Assembly: GCA_945643635.1 (NCBI GenBank)
Contig: CALZFC010000105.1
Location: 243,501 to 307,500 of the forward strand
Reading direction: 5' to 3'
From: Allodiplogaster sudhausi
Taxonomy: Eukaryota; Nematoda; Chromadorea; Rhabditida; Diplogasteridae
Length of the DNA: 64,000 nucleotides
Below are positions 12,665 through 33,100 of the stretch, in pieces (within the stretch, counting starts at the first letter, position 1; every line of letters begins with the position of its first letter). The notes beneath the pieces are model-generated. The model saw nothing but the letters and a program-made list of their open reading frames with translations. It was not told the origin of the DNA and did not search any database. The translations under genes were made by a program, and so were the position numbers.

Positions 12665-14379
12665 CCTCCTCGAAGCGGACGTACATCGGCGGCTTGTGTA
12701 TGTACAGGAACCCCTTCTCGAGTGGATAGAGGAAGCCAGAAGCCTGTCGATGAGCGCAGACCACGGCAGGAGTGCCAGAGTGACTGAAGAGAAGATAATT
12801 GAAGACAACCGAATCAAGGGAGGATCTGACCCGACAAAGTTGCCCGGCACAGTGATTCGCATGTTGACGAGGACGCGGAAGATCTTCGAGACGACTTCGA
12901 AGACTGGCCCACTCAACTCTGGCCCGGTCAGCTTGCCGTGGTACAACTCATCCAGTTGATCTCTTCAAGCATCAAGAGAGAAGAAGAATGAAGAGAGGAA
13001 ATGACGGACTGGGGCATGCCAAGGGGCAGGTCGATGTGGTCATCCTTCACGAATTCAAGGACTAAGAAGTGGTAACGAGTTTGCCCTTGGCGGATCGGAG
13101 GATTCAACGAGATCTGCAGTCAACAAACATTTTCGTTTTTTTTGTTAATGAAAGTTCTTGGAACATCCCAACACTTCGAAGCATAACCAACTGACAACAA
13201 AGTACATGTGTCGCCCATCTTTGTGCGGAAGCAGGAATAGTCGAGTGATGGTCTTGACTGGAATCTTGTAGTCGTACGTCTTTCCATGCAGTGATAGATG
13301 GTTCGGGTAAACTTTGATGTCGTAGCGACCACTAAAAGAGCACTAATTAAAAGTAACGCAAGCTGAAAATAATAAGGGAGGTTTAGAAAATGCAATACAA
13401 AAATACCGTGGAGTGGTGCAAAGAATCTCTTCAAGGGTCGCGACTGCGTTTCCAGCTTCCGCCTCGATTCCAGCGAACTTCATAACAGCAGCTCTGAACA
13501 GACCGAGAACGATCGACTACCTTCCCTTTCCTCCCAACAAACCTAAACTCGTCGACTCTCTCATCGTTGAGTCCCTCGCCGTCGTCTGGGAGGAAGAAGC
13601 GCATCTCCTGGAGGGTGACGGGGGCGTCGTCATTCGAGTGGAACTCCAGAGTCGCCTCGTTCTTGCCTACCGTACACTTGGATACATTCTGCAGGGGAAC
13701 CTCGAATGCCAGCTTCCCGTCCACGCTGAACTCCAACGTTGCCCCTACAACCAAAAGCCACTCCACCTCGCATCCTCTGCAAAAATGACAACACAACCAA
13801 ATTGACGAAGCTTACCGTTAACTTGAGCCTTTCCATAATTCCATCCTTTGATTGCAAGTTCGCTTTGCTCCACTTTTTTGTTCCAATTCCGACCGATAAA
13901 CTTACCAATCTTCTCATAGTCCTAAGAAAAAGCGTTTTAGATTAATGAAAACAAATCCTTCTTACCATTACAATGTGGCCTGGCCAGAGAGTGTAACTAA
14001 CAGATTCCTGGAATCCTCCAAGCCGGAAAGTGAATCTGCCCTTGTTCTCTTCATCCCCATCAAATGCCATTCTCAGTCCGGGTTGATTGGCAAGTCGCAT
14101 CCACTCCACACTCTCCAGGTTCACTCAAAACAGATTGTCCAAATGCATTCTTGTAATTAAAACCAGACCTGTCTGATAGGTGATCAACTTGCCGGTCTTC
14201 TCATTTTTGAAGACAACTGATGAATCTGACAGCTTGACACGTCCGCGATTCTAAAAGCAAATATCCTCAAAAGGGCCAATTCGGAAGAAGACAGGATCCG
14301 GCATAATCTCGCCCCAACTAACAATTAATCCCATGTCCTCGACGAAAACGTCGTTGAATTCGAGGAATGCGTCAGTCAT
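9766..14379 (-). CDS. SSRP1: SSRP1, HMG-box subunit of the FACT histone chaperone
   Basis: Nuclear FACT subunit that handles H2A-H2B during transcription and replication. About 15 exons on the minus strand, from ATG 14377-14379 ([19 protein letters not shown]) to a stop at 9766-9768. N-terminal and SSRP1 domains: [19 protein letters not shown] (14169-14250), IGRNWNK (near 13820-13922), [19 protein letters not shown] (13547-13781), [20 protein letters not shown] (13196-13497). Middle PH-like domain: [19 protein letters not shown] (about 12965-13115), [18 protein letters not shown] (about 12664-12765), [16 protein letters not shown] (12294-12539). Acidic region 11755-12089 ([25 protein letters not shown]). 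The HMG box starts at about 11640 ([18 protein letters not shown]), continues at 11426-11490 ([17 protein letters not shown]) and ends at 10177 downward ([20 protein letters not shown]), so a 1.25 kb intron splits it. A basic, Ser-rich tail follows; the last CT-rich stretch may be one more small intron. It lies 369 bp downstream of ISWI on the same strand. Confidence 0.95.
10180..11405. repeat. 23-27 bp minisatellite filling the intron within the SSRP1 HMG box
   Basis: About 45-50 tandem units of CTCTCACCTCTCTCTCCAAT plus CTTCA or CTTCATTCA on the + strand, with variants (accaagcttcacc, acctacctctcc). A block at about 10440-10680 recurs almost intact at about 10960-11175, so the array has a higher-order duplication of about 0.5 kb. 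On the sense (-) strand every unit contains AGAGAGGTGAGAGAGTGAA, a good match to a 5' splice site. It fills nearly the whole intron between exons ending SSEDKK and starting TYEEKA. The long open frames across it are artefacts. Confidence 0.95.
12116..12127. repeat. poly(G) run, intronic
   Basis: About eleven consecutive G on the + strand in an SSRP1 intron. Similar G/C homopolymers occur at 20429-20440, 30541-30551, 35322-35337 and 61264-61275. Confidence 0.85.
12583..12664. repeat. (GA)n tract in an SSRP1 intron
   Basis: GA on the + strand, hence CT on the sense strand, in the intron between the exons encoding [14 protein letters not shown] and [17 protein letters not shown]. Confidence 0.9.
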
Positions 14380-14392
14380 CCTCGTTGTTTTC

Positions 14393-14499
14393 CTGTAGAG
14401 ATATCCTCTCAAGAACACATCAAATGGCAACACAATATAATGGCGGACATAAACCAGAGAAAACGAGTAGGGAAGAAAAGTCATAAAGAATAATTTATT
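14393..14499 (-). promoter_or_regulatory. Operon-like junction between ISWI and SSRP1
   Basis: Read on the minus strand, a poly(A) hexamer AATAAA (14494-14499) lies about 250 bp after the ISWI stop. About 100 bp further on, a splice-acceptor-like ctctacag ends at 14393, 13 bp before the SSRP1 ATG. Hexamer, then about 100 bp, then acceptor, then ATG is the usual arrangement at internal boundaries of trans-spliced operons. An ordinary promoter with a 5' UTR intron remains possible. Confidence 0.45.
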
Positions 14500-14748
14500 C
14501 CAAAGTCAGAATGAGATACAAGTAAGTACAACGCTTCCATTACGTTGAAAGTAAAACTGAATAACGAATGAGATCTCGACAATTCTTATCCAGAAAATAT
14601 CTGACGAATTAACTTAAAAAAACAGAGGTGAAAATATCTGCTTAAAAAAGCTAATTGTAGCCATAACATACTAAAAGAAAGTGACACATTTAAAGAGGAG
14701 CTTACAGTACACTAATAATGCAAGATGAAAAAGACTATCTTCGGTGAG

Positions 14749-22869
<8,121 letters not shown>

Positions 22870-22984
22870 CACTTAGCAACTTTAATTACCCTTAAGAGTA
22901 AATATAATTACACCACATTCTAATAAAAGAAAATAAGCGAGTTCGTGGAAGTGAAATATTTCAAAATTTGAACAGACAAAGATC

Positions 22985-23074
22985 TGGCAAGGCGCCAAAT
23001 TTTGAGCGCGCTACCGTATGATAATTTGTCATATATTTCTGCACATCATTGTTGACGTCTTGGCAAGTTGCCAG
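22985..23074. promoter_or_regulatory. Divergent promoter between ISWI and the LAGE3-like gene, with palindromic elements
   Basis: ISWI (-) and the LAGE3-like gene (+) start 326 bp apart. In between lie TGGCAAGGCGCCA (22985-22997), TTTGAGCGCG (23001-23010, E2F-like) and the palindrome TGGCAAGTTGCCAG (23061-23074). The last two motifs occur side by side again at 47613-47636, upstream of a different small gene, which supports a regulatory role. Confidence 0.4.
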
Positions 23075-23194
23075 AATTCTTAAACGCCAGCTATTTGTTT
23101 CCTGTCTTTTTCCTGTTTGGGTTTACAGAAATGTATTAATGACGTGATTCGTTTTTATTCTGAAAGTACTTGAATTGCAGACTGGGTAATTGAA

Positions 23195-23925
23195 ATGATG
23201 GCGACCTGCGATGCAGAACCGACCTGTTCTTCAGACGAGGAAGCCGTGGAGGACTTTGATACTCGACGTGCCGCGTAAGCTAATGATTTTGATTTTCGGC
23301 CTTGATTGTCTAGAATACTCTTCTGAACGAATTGATTTTAATGTCACTGTTAGTGAGCTGAGGCTGGATTTGGACAACGAGGAAAATGCGAAAATCGTTT
23401 GTTATACTCTGGAAGTAGACAAGGAACCGAGCAGAAGTACTGCGAAGAGGGCCTTTTCCACTGATGGACGATTTCTGATAGTGTCAGCGTTTATATATGT
23501 TATAATTTTTTCTAATGCGTTTGATGATTCTTCACTTCCTTCCTTCATGTCGTTTATAGTGCTGAAATTGTCCCTCCCCCGCAGCGGTTCTCCCTGGCCG
23601 GCGGGGTGGAGGGGTATCAGTTCAAGAATTTCTATAAATTTTTCAGTGTTGTGCTCTCTCATAATTAGATCTGTTCTTGGTTGTTCTTTCTAACATTTAG
23701 ATTTAAATTCACCTAAATATTTGCGTGGAGTATATATTCTAATATAACTTATCTTTCAGAAATCTGCAAAGCATATATAGACGTTCGCTTCAAAAATCAT
23801 CTGCGAATATCTTGGATATGTGCGAACTTGCCATGTCGACCATTGATCTCGTGGACAAGAAGAAGTGGGTAGCTACAGTACTTCCCCAGCCCCACAAGAA
23901 GAAGAGGATTGAAAACAACCATTAG
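23195..23925 (+). CDS. LAGE3/PCC1-like subunit of the KEOPS tRNA-modification complex
   Basis: About 137 aa in three exons. KEOPS makes the t6A modification of ANN-decoding tRNAs, and Pcc1 is its small dimerising subunit. ATG 23195 (a second ATG follows at 23198) begins an acidic leader (TCSSDEEAVEDFDT). Exon 2 (23314-23488) has the Pcc1 pattern SELRLDLDNEENAKIVCYTL then EVDKEPSR and DGRFLIVSA. Exon 3 (23760-23925) reads NLQSIYRRSLQKSSANILDM, matching the family's LRVSINSFLDxL helix. The exon 2-3 phase fits exactly; the first donor is ambiguous (23268 fits the phase). An acceptor-like ttgaattgcag ends 14 bp before the ATG. AATAAA follows at 24071-24076. Identification rests on pattern and length. 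Confidence 0.7.
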
Positions 23926-24070
23926 GTTACTAATGGACAACTGGGTATACTTTGCGATTACATCTTACCTGTATGCTTTTATTCTAATGCATTGGCCAAT
24001 TGGTTCGGATTACCTTACGAAATGTGAAGCTGAAGCAGATTAAAGCTAGTAAATTGGAACGTTGTTCTTG

Positions 24071-24147
24071 AATAAATGTGCCGATTATGAATTCGGATTG
24101 AATACCTTTACCTGATGTTTGTTTTAAAAGGTGAGTTGTCTTCTTAG
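24071..24147 (+). promoter_or_regulatory. Operon-like junction between the LAGE3-like gene and golgin
   Basis: AATAAA (24071-24076) lies 145 bp after the LAGE3-like stop. An acceptor-like gtcttcttag ends at 24147, directly abutting the golgin ATG at 24148. A separate promoter would leave almost no 5' UTR, so trans-splicing or a 5' UTR intron is likely. Confidence 0.45.
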
Positions 24148-27100
24148 ATGTTCAAAGGTTTAAAGTCAAAGTTAGAAGATGGTGCGAAGAAACTGCAGAA
24201 CAACGTCCAGAGTACTGTTACACAATACGGGGAGAGCATTTCACAGCAATTCCGCGACATTTCTGCGAACGCTGTTGGTCGTTTTCTTGTTTTTGGGGAG
24301 CTTTCTGATATGTGAATGCTTTTCATGGGATGGAAGTTTTAGAGTGAAGCTGGCAGTGAAGCAGGGAGTTCGATCACACATCGCTTTTTTAGTTCTAGCG
24401 AAATGTCGCAAAGCCAAGGGGTGCGTGAGGGATGGAGGGCTTGTAGAGAGATGGGAAGTGGTTTCAGGTTGGCAATGCGCTTATGGAAGAGGTCACTGAG
24501 GCTGACTTGATTGGATTCGAAGCTCCGAAGGAGCGTCGTCCGTCCGGGGATTCCGTTCACAGCACGGAGAGGTTTGGATGGGTTGTTTGAGGTGGCAGAA
24601 GCTCATTCACTTCAGCTCATTCTCCGCTGTTTTCGCCACTGTCCCAGGGATGACCAGTCTGAACATGCCAAGGGAACCCATCGAGTCTGATTTGGAATCG
24701 ACTGCTACGGAGGGAGAAGATAGACATTCTTCACTCGTTGGAGGGTCAGCATCTAAGGAGCAGGTTATAGAAGATGGGAAGGAAATCGAGAGCAGAGAGT
24801 GCTTTTTCAGATCTCGTCAGTTCTCTTCAAATTACAAGGCCGGGCTGCTGATTACAAGGGAAGGTATCGGGAATTAACCAAGAAATACAACGAAGTTGTC
24901 ACGGAAAACAATAAACTCCAGGTACCCACGCCGATTTTCAGAACGGAGATAAGGATTTCTTTTCCAGACGCTAATTGTACATACACAAGACAAGGCCCTC
25001 GCCAAAATCTCTTCGCTTCGTGATGAAAAACGAAAGTTGAGTGAAAAGCTGAGTAGCCTGCACCATCAGGATGCTGGAGAAAGCCAGGTATTTCGTACTT
25101 TTGATTCCATAGTCTACATATCTAACGGCTTCTTTAACTCGTTAAGGCCTCCATTCGGGTGATGTTTGAAAAGTTGAAAGCTGAAATGTCGCGAGTGAAA
25201 AGGGAGAATGTTGCTCTCAAAGAAGACAACTGTGCTCTGAAGAAATCAATTGGAGACGGCGGTGATGAAGTATTTCTGTCTCCAATCTTTTCTTCTTCTT
25301 CATATTTGTACATTTATAGGGTGCGTTAACCGATTTGATTGCTAGCCGTATTTCGTCCGAGTGGAAAGAGCGCATGGAAAAGGTTAACTAGCATAACTAT
25401 TATGAGAGGGAGGCTGTCCATGTGAATCTGTTCAGGTGGAGGAGCAGTGGACCGAACGACTGAATAAAGCAGAAGCAGACTCGGCTCTCATCTTGGCGAC
25501 TGCGAAGGCGGAAATGCACTCGACCCTTGAGAGCAAAGATAGAGAGGTTCTTCAACAGACTTATTTCATATTGTGTTAATCATATATAGGTTGCTAAGTG
25601 GGTGAGATCTCACTCCTGAAAGGTCATTGATGTCATTATCTTATGCATAGTTCAGTATTGTTTGATCTTTTTTTCAACTGAACATAATTTTGCACTGCTG
25701 AAAACTTTAATGTATATGTTAAACAAATTTTTGGGCGGAGAATACTGTACTTCCCCTGAGCCCCGTTCCCACCAGGTCGAGACACTCCGAGCGAAGAACC
25801 GGGCTCTTGAAGTGCAAGATGGACTAGCAAACGAGAGATGGCAAAAGAAAGTGAGGAAAAAGAAAGCGGATAAAGAATATTTCATAGCATTAGGGTCATT
25901 TCAGGTTGACGAGCTGAAAGCGATGGTGCAGGCTCTGGAGAAAGAGAAGGAGGAACAAGTGGACAAGCTGTCCGAGGCCAAGATTAAGGGAGTTCAGGTA
26001 TCAATCTTCATTTTCTCCTCCATTCACGTAGAAAAGTGGTGGATGTTGCAGGCCGTGCGTGATGATGAGGAAGCGAAGAGAAAGGAGATGGCAGCGGAGT
26101 TCGAGGAGAGAAAGAGAGAACTCGCTGCTCAGGCTGACTTCGCTATCGCAGAGATGCGAAGAGACTACGAGGAACAACTTGCGAGAGTGGTCAGTTTAGA
26201 GATGTCTTGGATGAAAGAGATAGTATCTTCTTGCTTCAGAAGGAAGAACAAGCCAATGCGAAGACCGCTGAAGAAGTGTCGAGGAATGAGCAGATGGCGG
26301 CTGAGGCAGCAGATGAAAAGGGGCGGCTGGAGTGTCTTCTGGAAGAAGCCAGCCGGCAGCTCTGCGATCTCCAACTCTCTTCTGCCTCGCAGATTGCGGA
26401 GTTGAAAGAGGCACTCGAGAATGTGGCAGAGAAGCAGAGAATGGAAGTTTCTCTTCTCATTAGTGAACATGAAGAGATTCTAAACTCTGCCAGGACTCAG
26501 AGTGAAACGCAGTTGGCTGCACTGGAGCACAGGTTTTTCTCTGATCCTTCGTTCTCGCAATACGAACAATGGCAATATAAAAGAGTAGCCTGGAAGGCAT
26601 GTTGAGTGAAGGATGAAGATGAAGGCTTAAGGTTGAATTGAAGATTGGAAGAAGCGCGGAATGAGGCGGAGGAGCTCCGCGCAGCGCATTGGTCATTGCA
26701 GCAGAAACACTCGGAAGCACTCGAGCAGACGAAGGAGGCCAGTAGGGAAATGCAGTCCAAGCTGGTCTGTCGCTTTATCTACCAGTACAGGATGATTCTC
26801 AGATCAGATTTGCCAACTATTGTTGATCACTGTGTTTTATGAGGGATTTGAACTGATTTCACTAGAATTGTTTTTCTTTTCATTAAGAATTCCTTGGAAG
26901 AGGAGTTGTCAGCCGCACGAGGCTCGTCGACTAGGAGCGAAGAAATGGCTGCCAATGCTGAGAAGTCTCTCGCCGAGGCGGGGGAGGAACTGCAGCGTCT
27001 CCGCTCGGAGAATCAAGTCATCACTCACTTACTTGAACAAGAACGGCTGAGCACTCTGAGCAATGAAACGAGGTTTTCTTTCTTTTCCGATGTAGTTTTG

Positions 27101-30100
27101 TTTAGCGATTTGCTTCACTTTATCCTTCTTCTTGTTTAATTGTCATCTTGTTTGTGTTTTAAACGCTGAGTAAGAAGGCACTCCCTATTCTAATTTCTGC
27201 CAAGCTGCGATTAATTCTCGAGAAGCGCGGGCTGATTTTAGAATGCTTTTCTTCATTTTGAGTTCCACGGATTCTTGCATTCGGCTGCTACTGGCTGGGA
27301 ATATTGTCATTTCCGTTTTTCTTTATATGATTGATTTTTGATTGATTTTATTACGCGTCAAGCACGTGTTTGATGAATATATATGTGTGTGATGTGAAGA
27401 TAGCAGTAGGAATAGCAATAGACATAAATAGATAGAAATAGTGAAATGGATAAGGGGAAATAGTGATATGGATAACAATGAAGAATGGTACAGAAGTGGA
27501 CAATTAATGGATTGGGTGAGGAGCAGGAGAAGAGAGGGAAGAGGGATTGGTATGTTTTGCAAGGGCGTTGAAGGCCTTGGCGGCTCTTATAAAGAAGGAG
27601 TGGTTGCGAATGGAGGAACGGGTGGACGGGTAGGAGAGAAGGAAGGACAAACCGCGGGTGCGAGAGTTACGGAAATGAAAATAGTGGGGGACACGGTCCG
27701 ATATACGCCTATGGCCAAAAACGAGTCTACGCGCAAGGGTAAAATCTACATGTTGACGGCGAGTTAGAAGAGAGTGGAGGGAGAGGGCGGTGTTACGGGC
27801 AGTAGAGTTGGGGACATCCCTGGGGTTAGAATAGCCAAGGGATCGTCTGTAAATAAAACGCGTGAAATAGTTTTGGACTTTTTCTAACTTGCGGATATCC
27901 TTCTTAAGACGCGGAGAGAATATAGAGGAACACGATTCTAGCAAGGGACGGATGTACAGGATATAAGCCGAGAGGAGGACATTCTTATTTCTAGAGCGAA
28001 GAGAGCGAAGGATGGGGTGGCATTTGCTTATGGCTTTGTTAGTGAAAAAGGAACAGTGGGGAGAGAAGGAGAGGAGGGGATCTATAATGACGCCAAGGTC
28101 ACGCATGATTGGGACGGAGGGGAGAGGGAAACCGTTAAGGTAGTAATTAGTGTTAGGATTGGTTTTTCCAATGTGGAGGACTGAGCACTTAGAGGGGGCC
28201 AGGGGGAGCTGCCAATTGATGGCCCAGGCGGAGACTTCATCAATGGCTGCCTGGAGGGGAGCATTAGAGGAGGAACTAGGAAAAGAGCGGTAAATCTTGA
28301 GGTCGTCTGCAAAACAACGCGAGTGAACATCATGGGAAGAGACAAGTGATGGGAGATCGCTAGTAAATAAGATAAACAGGAGCGGACCAAGAACAGTCCC
28401 TTGCGGGATGCCACTAGTGACAGGTAAGGGAGGGGAAAGGGAGGAGCCTACGCGGACGGAGAAAGTGCGATTACTAAGGAAGGCAGAGATCCAGGAGATG
28501 CATTTAGGAGGAAGGGAGAAAAGTGTGAGCTTATGGATGAGTTTGGCATGGGAGACACGGTCGAAGGCCCGAGCGTGATCAAAATAGACGATATCAGTGG
28601 AATGGGATCGGGAGATGGCAGCGGTCCAATGTTCGAGACAACCTAGCAACTGGTAATCAATGGAGCGTTTTGGTCTAAATCCGTACTGTTCATCAGGTAT
28701 TAAGTGAGCATTATTGCACCAGGGGTAGAGTTTCTTACAGAGCATACGTTCAAAAATTCGAGAAAATAATGAGGTTATAGAGATAGGGCGATAGTTGGAG
28801 GGGTCAGAATAGGGAGGCTTTTTCTTAATGGGGATTATAATGGAAGTTTTCCAGGCCGTAGGGACAGATGAGGTGGAGTACGAGAAGTCAAATATATATT
28901 CCAGAGCTTCCGAGATGGGGATGGCAAGTTTCTTAATGAGAGACAAGTTGAAATTATCAGGAGTCTTACAGGAAGAGTTCTTATAGGTCTCGATAACTCG
29001 GCAAATTTCATGACGGGGGAAATTGATTTGAAAGGAGGGGGAAGAGTGAGTGACAAAGTTAGGGGCGGGGACCGGGAGGTTACCATCGTCAATAGTAAAA
29101 GCAGAGGAAAAAGTAGCAGCTAGGAGTTGGGCCTTGGTATCATCGGTAAAGCAGAGAGTACCAGAAGGTGAGGTGAGAGTATCGACCCCTCGGGGTTTGG
29201 AGGATAGGCGGTTGCGCATAAAGCGGAAGAAGAGGGCTTTATTGTTAGAGTTAATGACGTGTTTTTCTACATTTCTAGAGTACTTATCAATAGCCTTACA
29301 ATAACGGGAATTAATGAGGGAATAAGCATGTCTAGTGGAATCAGATTCATGGGCTAGGAGGGCGAGCCAAGCATCATAGCGTTTCCGCTTAAGGCGGTAA
29401 ATGTGATTGGGGATACGAATACCGTGAGAGGAGACACGTTTAAAGGGAACGAAGAGGTCTTCAACAGCGTGGAGGGCGGATGACAGTGCGGAGTACATGT
29501 GATCTACACTTGAGAGCTTATGGAAAGGGGCTGGGAAGGCAAAATCTAAAAGAAACATGGAGGCTGAATGGTGGTCGAATTTGTTGTAATCCCTTATATA
29601 AGTAAAAGAAGGTTTGGCGTGGGAGAGAGAAAGGGTGGATTCGATGGTGGAATGGTCGGAATTGAGGAAGGGAGGGGAGAGGATAATGTTGCTGAGGAGG
29701 GATGGAGTATTGGTGAGAACGAGGTCCAGGAAGTGAGCATTGCAAGTAGGAGCTGGTGTGAGTTGAGCAAAACAGCATGAGGATGTAAAGTCATAAAAGA
29801 GCTTAGAAGAAGAGGCAAGCGGGGGGTGACTGGTGGAATTCCAGACGATGTCTGGGTAGTTAAAATCGCCTAAAATGATAGTAGGGTGAGGGGCGGTGGA
29901 GAGATCTGTAAGAAGGTTGACAAGGATAGAATTATCAGAGGCACAACATGAAGGGGGACGGTAAACTAGGATGAAGCGGATGAGATCACTGTTAAAACTA
30001 GCATCTACTGCGAGGAGCTCAAAGGCGTTGGGGGATGATTTAGAGAGGACGGTGTTTGTGGAGATGGAAGAGCGGAAGAAGAGTGCAACGCCCCCGCCCT

Positions 30101-33100
30101 TGCGCCTTGGGCGGTCTTGGCGAGAGACTAAATAGTCAGGGTTACCGTTTAGAAGATAACTATCAGGGAGGGAGGAGGAAAGCCAGGTTTCGACAATGGC
30201 AATAACAGCGAAGGAACGGGAGAATAGAGAGGACAGTTCAAAAGTTTTGTTCACAATTGAGCGGGCATTGAAAGAACAAATGGCCCTTGACCTTGAGGGA
30301 TTTGAAGATGGCTTGCGAGCCTGGTCTACGAGGGGATAGACAGCGAGGGGAAGGCAAGGAACATTTAGACAATCGAGGAGTCCGAGGACTGCATTGTAGT
30401 AAGCATTTGCCGTTTGGGTAGGGGATTCGGCAGAAAGAACAGGGATGCCGTAAATGACCAGAGCTCGACGGCGCTCGTGGCGGTCTCTAATCTCTTCCTC
30501 TGTTTCGCGGGAGAAATCCCAGGGTGGAGAAGAGGAGGAAGAGGGGGGGGGGGAGGCATTGTCATTGGGAGACATATCAATATCATCATCAATCACTTGA
30601 ATCACATCAATCACATCATTGGAAGCATGAGTGGAGTGGCTGGGTGCTTGGGCCAGGAGTGCTTCAAGGGATTCGCACTTCTCGGAAAGGGTGGAGATGG
30701 AACTTGTCAGCTCGTTGATGAGAAGGTCCTTGGATGCGGAGTTAGACTCGAGCGAGGAGACCGTGGCGGTGAGAGAGGAGAGCTTCTCGAAGAGGTAGTT
30801 GAGGACATCATCGGTAGAGAGAGAGAGAGTGTCATCATCCGCGGGACGTGGTCTCTTCAGCTTGTTGCTCTGGAGGAAAGAGGAAACGGCAGCGGAATCA
30901 ACATTAGTCGCCATATTGTGACGTAACCTAGAATGGGCCGAAGATCACAGAAATATTTCCCTTGGCCCTAGGATATGAGGGGTGGCCGGAGAGAGAAGAT
31001 GAACCTGGCGTGGTGCCTGATTGAAAGAAGCTTTGCCCCCCAGGCACGAGGGGCGTCGCGGAGAGGAGATGTGGCTTAGGAAGGAGCGAGCCACGAACCG
31101 ACCGCTCAGTGAGAGGAGAGAGCGGGGAGTGTGAGAGGAGAGAGCGGGGAGTGTGTGAGAGGAGAGAGCGGGGAGTGTGTGAGAGGAGAGAGCGGGGAGT
31201 GTGAGAGGAGAGAGCGGGGAGTGTGAGAGGAGAGAGCGGGGAGTGTGGGAGGAGAGAGCGGGGAGTGTGAGATATGCCTCGCTTCTGTTCAGCTTGTTGC
31301 ATTTTCGCATATATATCGTAAATTGGCTGCGTATTTGTTTTGTCTTTCTATTCCTCCGTCTTCTTTCCTCTAATCCTCATCATCAGCGAACAACTATATT
31401 AGGGAAATCGATGAGAAAGTGGGCATTGCGGAAGCATCCTGCCACTTCCAATAGCTGCCACTTCCAATAGCACGACAGCGCTTCTATTTTCATTTCGGGC
31501 TCCCTTCTGTCTATCTCCCCATATCCATCACCTACTCTTGTGCTTTTTTTTATTTTCCATAATTGCGTTCTCCATTTATTTGGTGCCCACCTGTATTCAT
31601 TCTTCCTGTTTATTTTCAGAGGAAAAAGGGAGGTCCGAACCGGACTACCCACGCAATTTTTGAGACCTGAAAGATAAAATTTTTGGCTTACCCACTATCT
31701 TTTCCGAAAAAAAAAAATGGTCATACCCACCAACTTCTGTGGGACCCTCACACCACCCTTTTTCCCTGTTTATTTTCCTTGAGTATGAGTGCTTTTGTGG
31801 ACTAGACGTGTTGAGGTGGGAGAGCGATAAACGCGGGCAAGAAGAGGAATTGATGGAGTTGCGTGAAATGCTGAGGGAGAGCAAAGAGGAAGCTCGTCAG
31901 ATGAAAGAGTCACGACTCCCTCTTGAAATGGAACTCGCTCAGGCCATGGAACTTTCTGCCATCCACGAACATCTCCGAGGGGAAGTCGAGGTCACTTTTC
32001 CTTCTTTTGAGCAGGCAGAAGATTCGGTACTACTAAACTATTAATTAGACTCCAGAGATCCAACTTTTTGTGAAAAATATATTTTTCGCTAAAGTTCATA
32101 CCAGGGGGTTTTCCGATACGGGGAACACGAATATCATATTCATTTTTTATCAACACGTAATTTCCCGAGTTACTGTAATATACGGTATCTAGCCCTTTTG
32201 CTCCAAATTACGTGTAAACCGTGTCATTGGTGTTATTTTAGATATAGAATACAAGTGAACAGGAAACATGAGTAGTAAATTCGAATTCTCCGTCTAAAAT
32301 AACACAAATGACATGGTTTACAGGTAATTTGGAGCAAGAATTCTAGGTACGGTGTACTAACAGTAACTCGGGAAAATGACATGGTGATAAGAAATTAATA
32401 TGATATTCGTGTTCCCCGTACCGGAAAACCCCTGGGGTGAACTTTAGCGAAAAAATTTTCAACAGAAAAAAGTTCGACCTCTGTAGCGGGAATATTTCTT
32501 AGCTTTTGTAATAAAGGAGATGGCTTGAGGAGGCAAGGAAAGCACGCGAGGAAGCGGAGTGCCGCTTGTTGCAGCTGGAGAAGAGGGCGGTCGAGGCAGA
32601 GACGGCTCTTCTTCGTATGTTTCTTCCCATTTGACATGAATTTACGAGTTCTTGCTTTAGATGATCGCGAAGAGTGGGAGAAAGCAAAGAATAAGAAGGA
32701 AGGTGCAGTTGCGGAGGAAGTAGCTGACTGTCTCCACTCCACCCCTCCCAGCCAGGCTAGCCATGCTCTCTCTCCACCCATCCCAGCCAAGCTAGCCATG
32801 CTTTCTCTTCACCCTACCTCTCCCAGCCAGGCCATGCTCTTATATGGTTAATGCATTATTTGGTTGCTACGAGTCTGTCCTCATCTCCAGGTCTCATCTG
32901 AATTGGAGGATCTTCGTCAGGAGTTGGCCAAGTGTCTTGAACTGAATTCGGTCTTAGAAAGAGAACGTAGAGATGAGGAGTCCACGCGGGCCAATCTCGA
33001 GCGAGAACTGGCTGATATTACAGCATCAGTCAGGGCTTTTTCTATTTAGTTTTTCACGAGATCTTTTGATTAAAAAAAACCTAAGAAGCTTGTATAATAT

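Larger units (their letters stand above)
27336..31300 (-). mobile_element. CR1/Jockey-group LINE retrotransposon, antisense in a golgin intron
   Basis: A non-LTR element of about 3.6-4 kb whose sense strand is opposite to golgin. The 3' end (low coordinates) has a short TGATT-type repeat at 27330-27350. The coding part is at 27504-30914. The 5' boundary is unclear; a minisatellite at 31103-31272 may be part of its 5' region. It lies entirely in an intron between coiled-coil exons. Confidence 0.85.

Noticed and set aside
30414..30926. 170-codon + strand ORF
   Set aside because: Shadow of the LINE ORF on the opposite strand.
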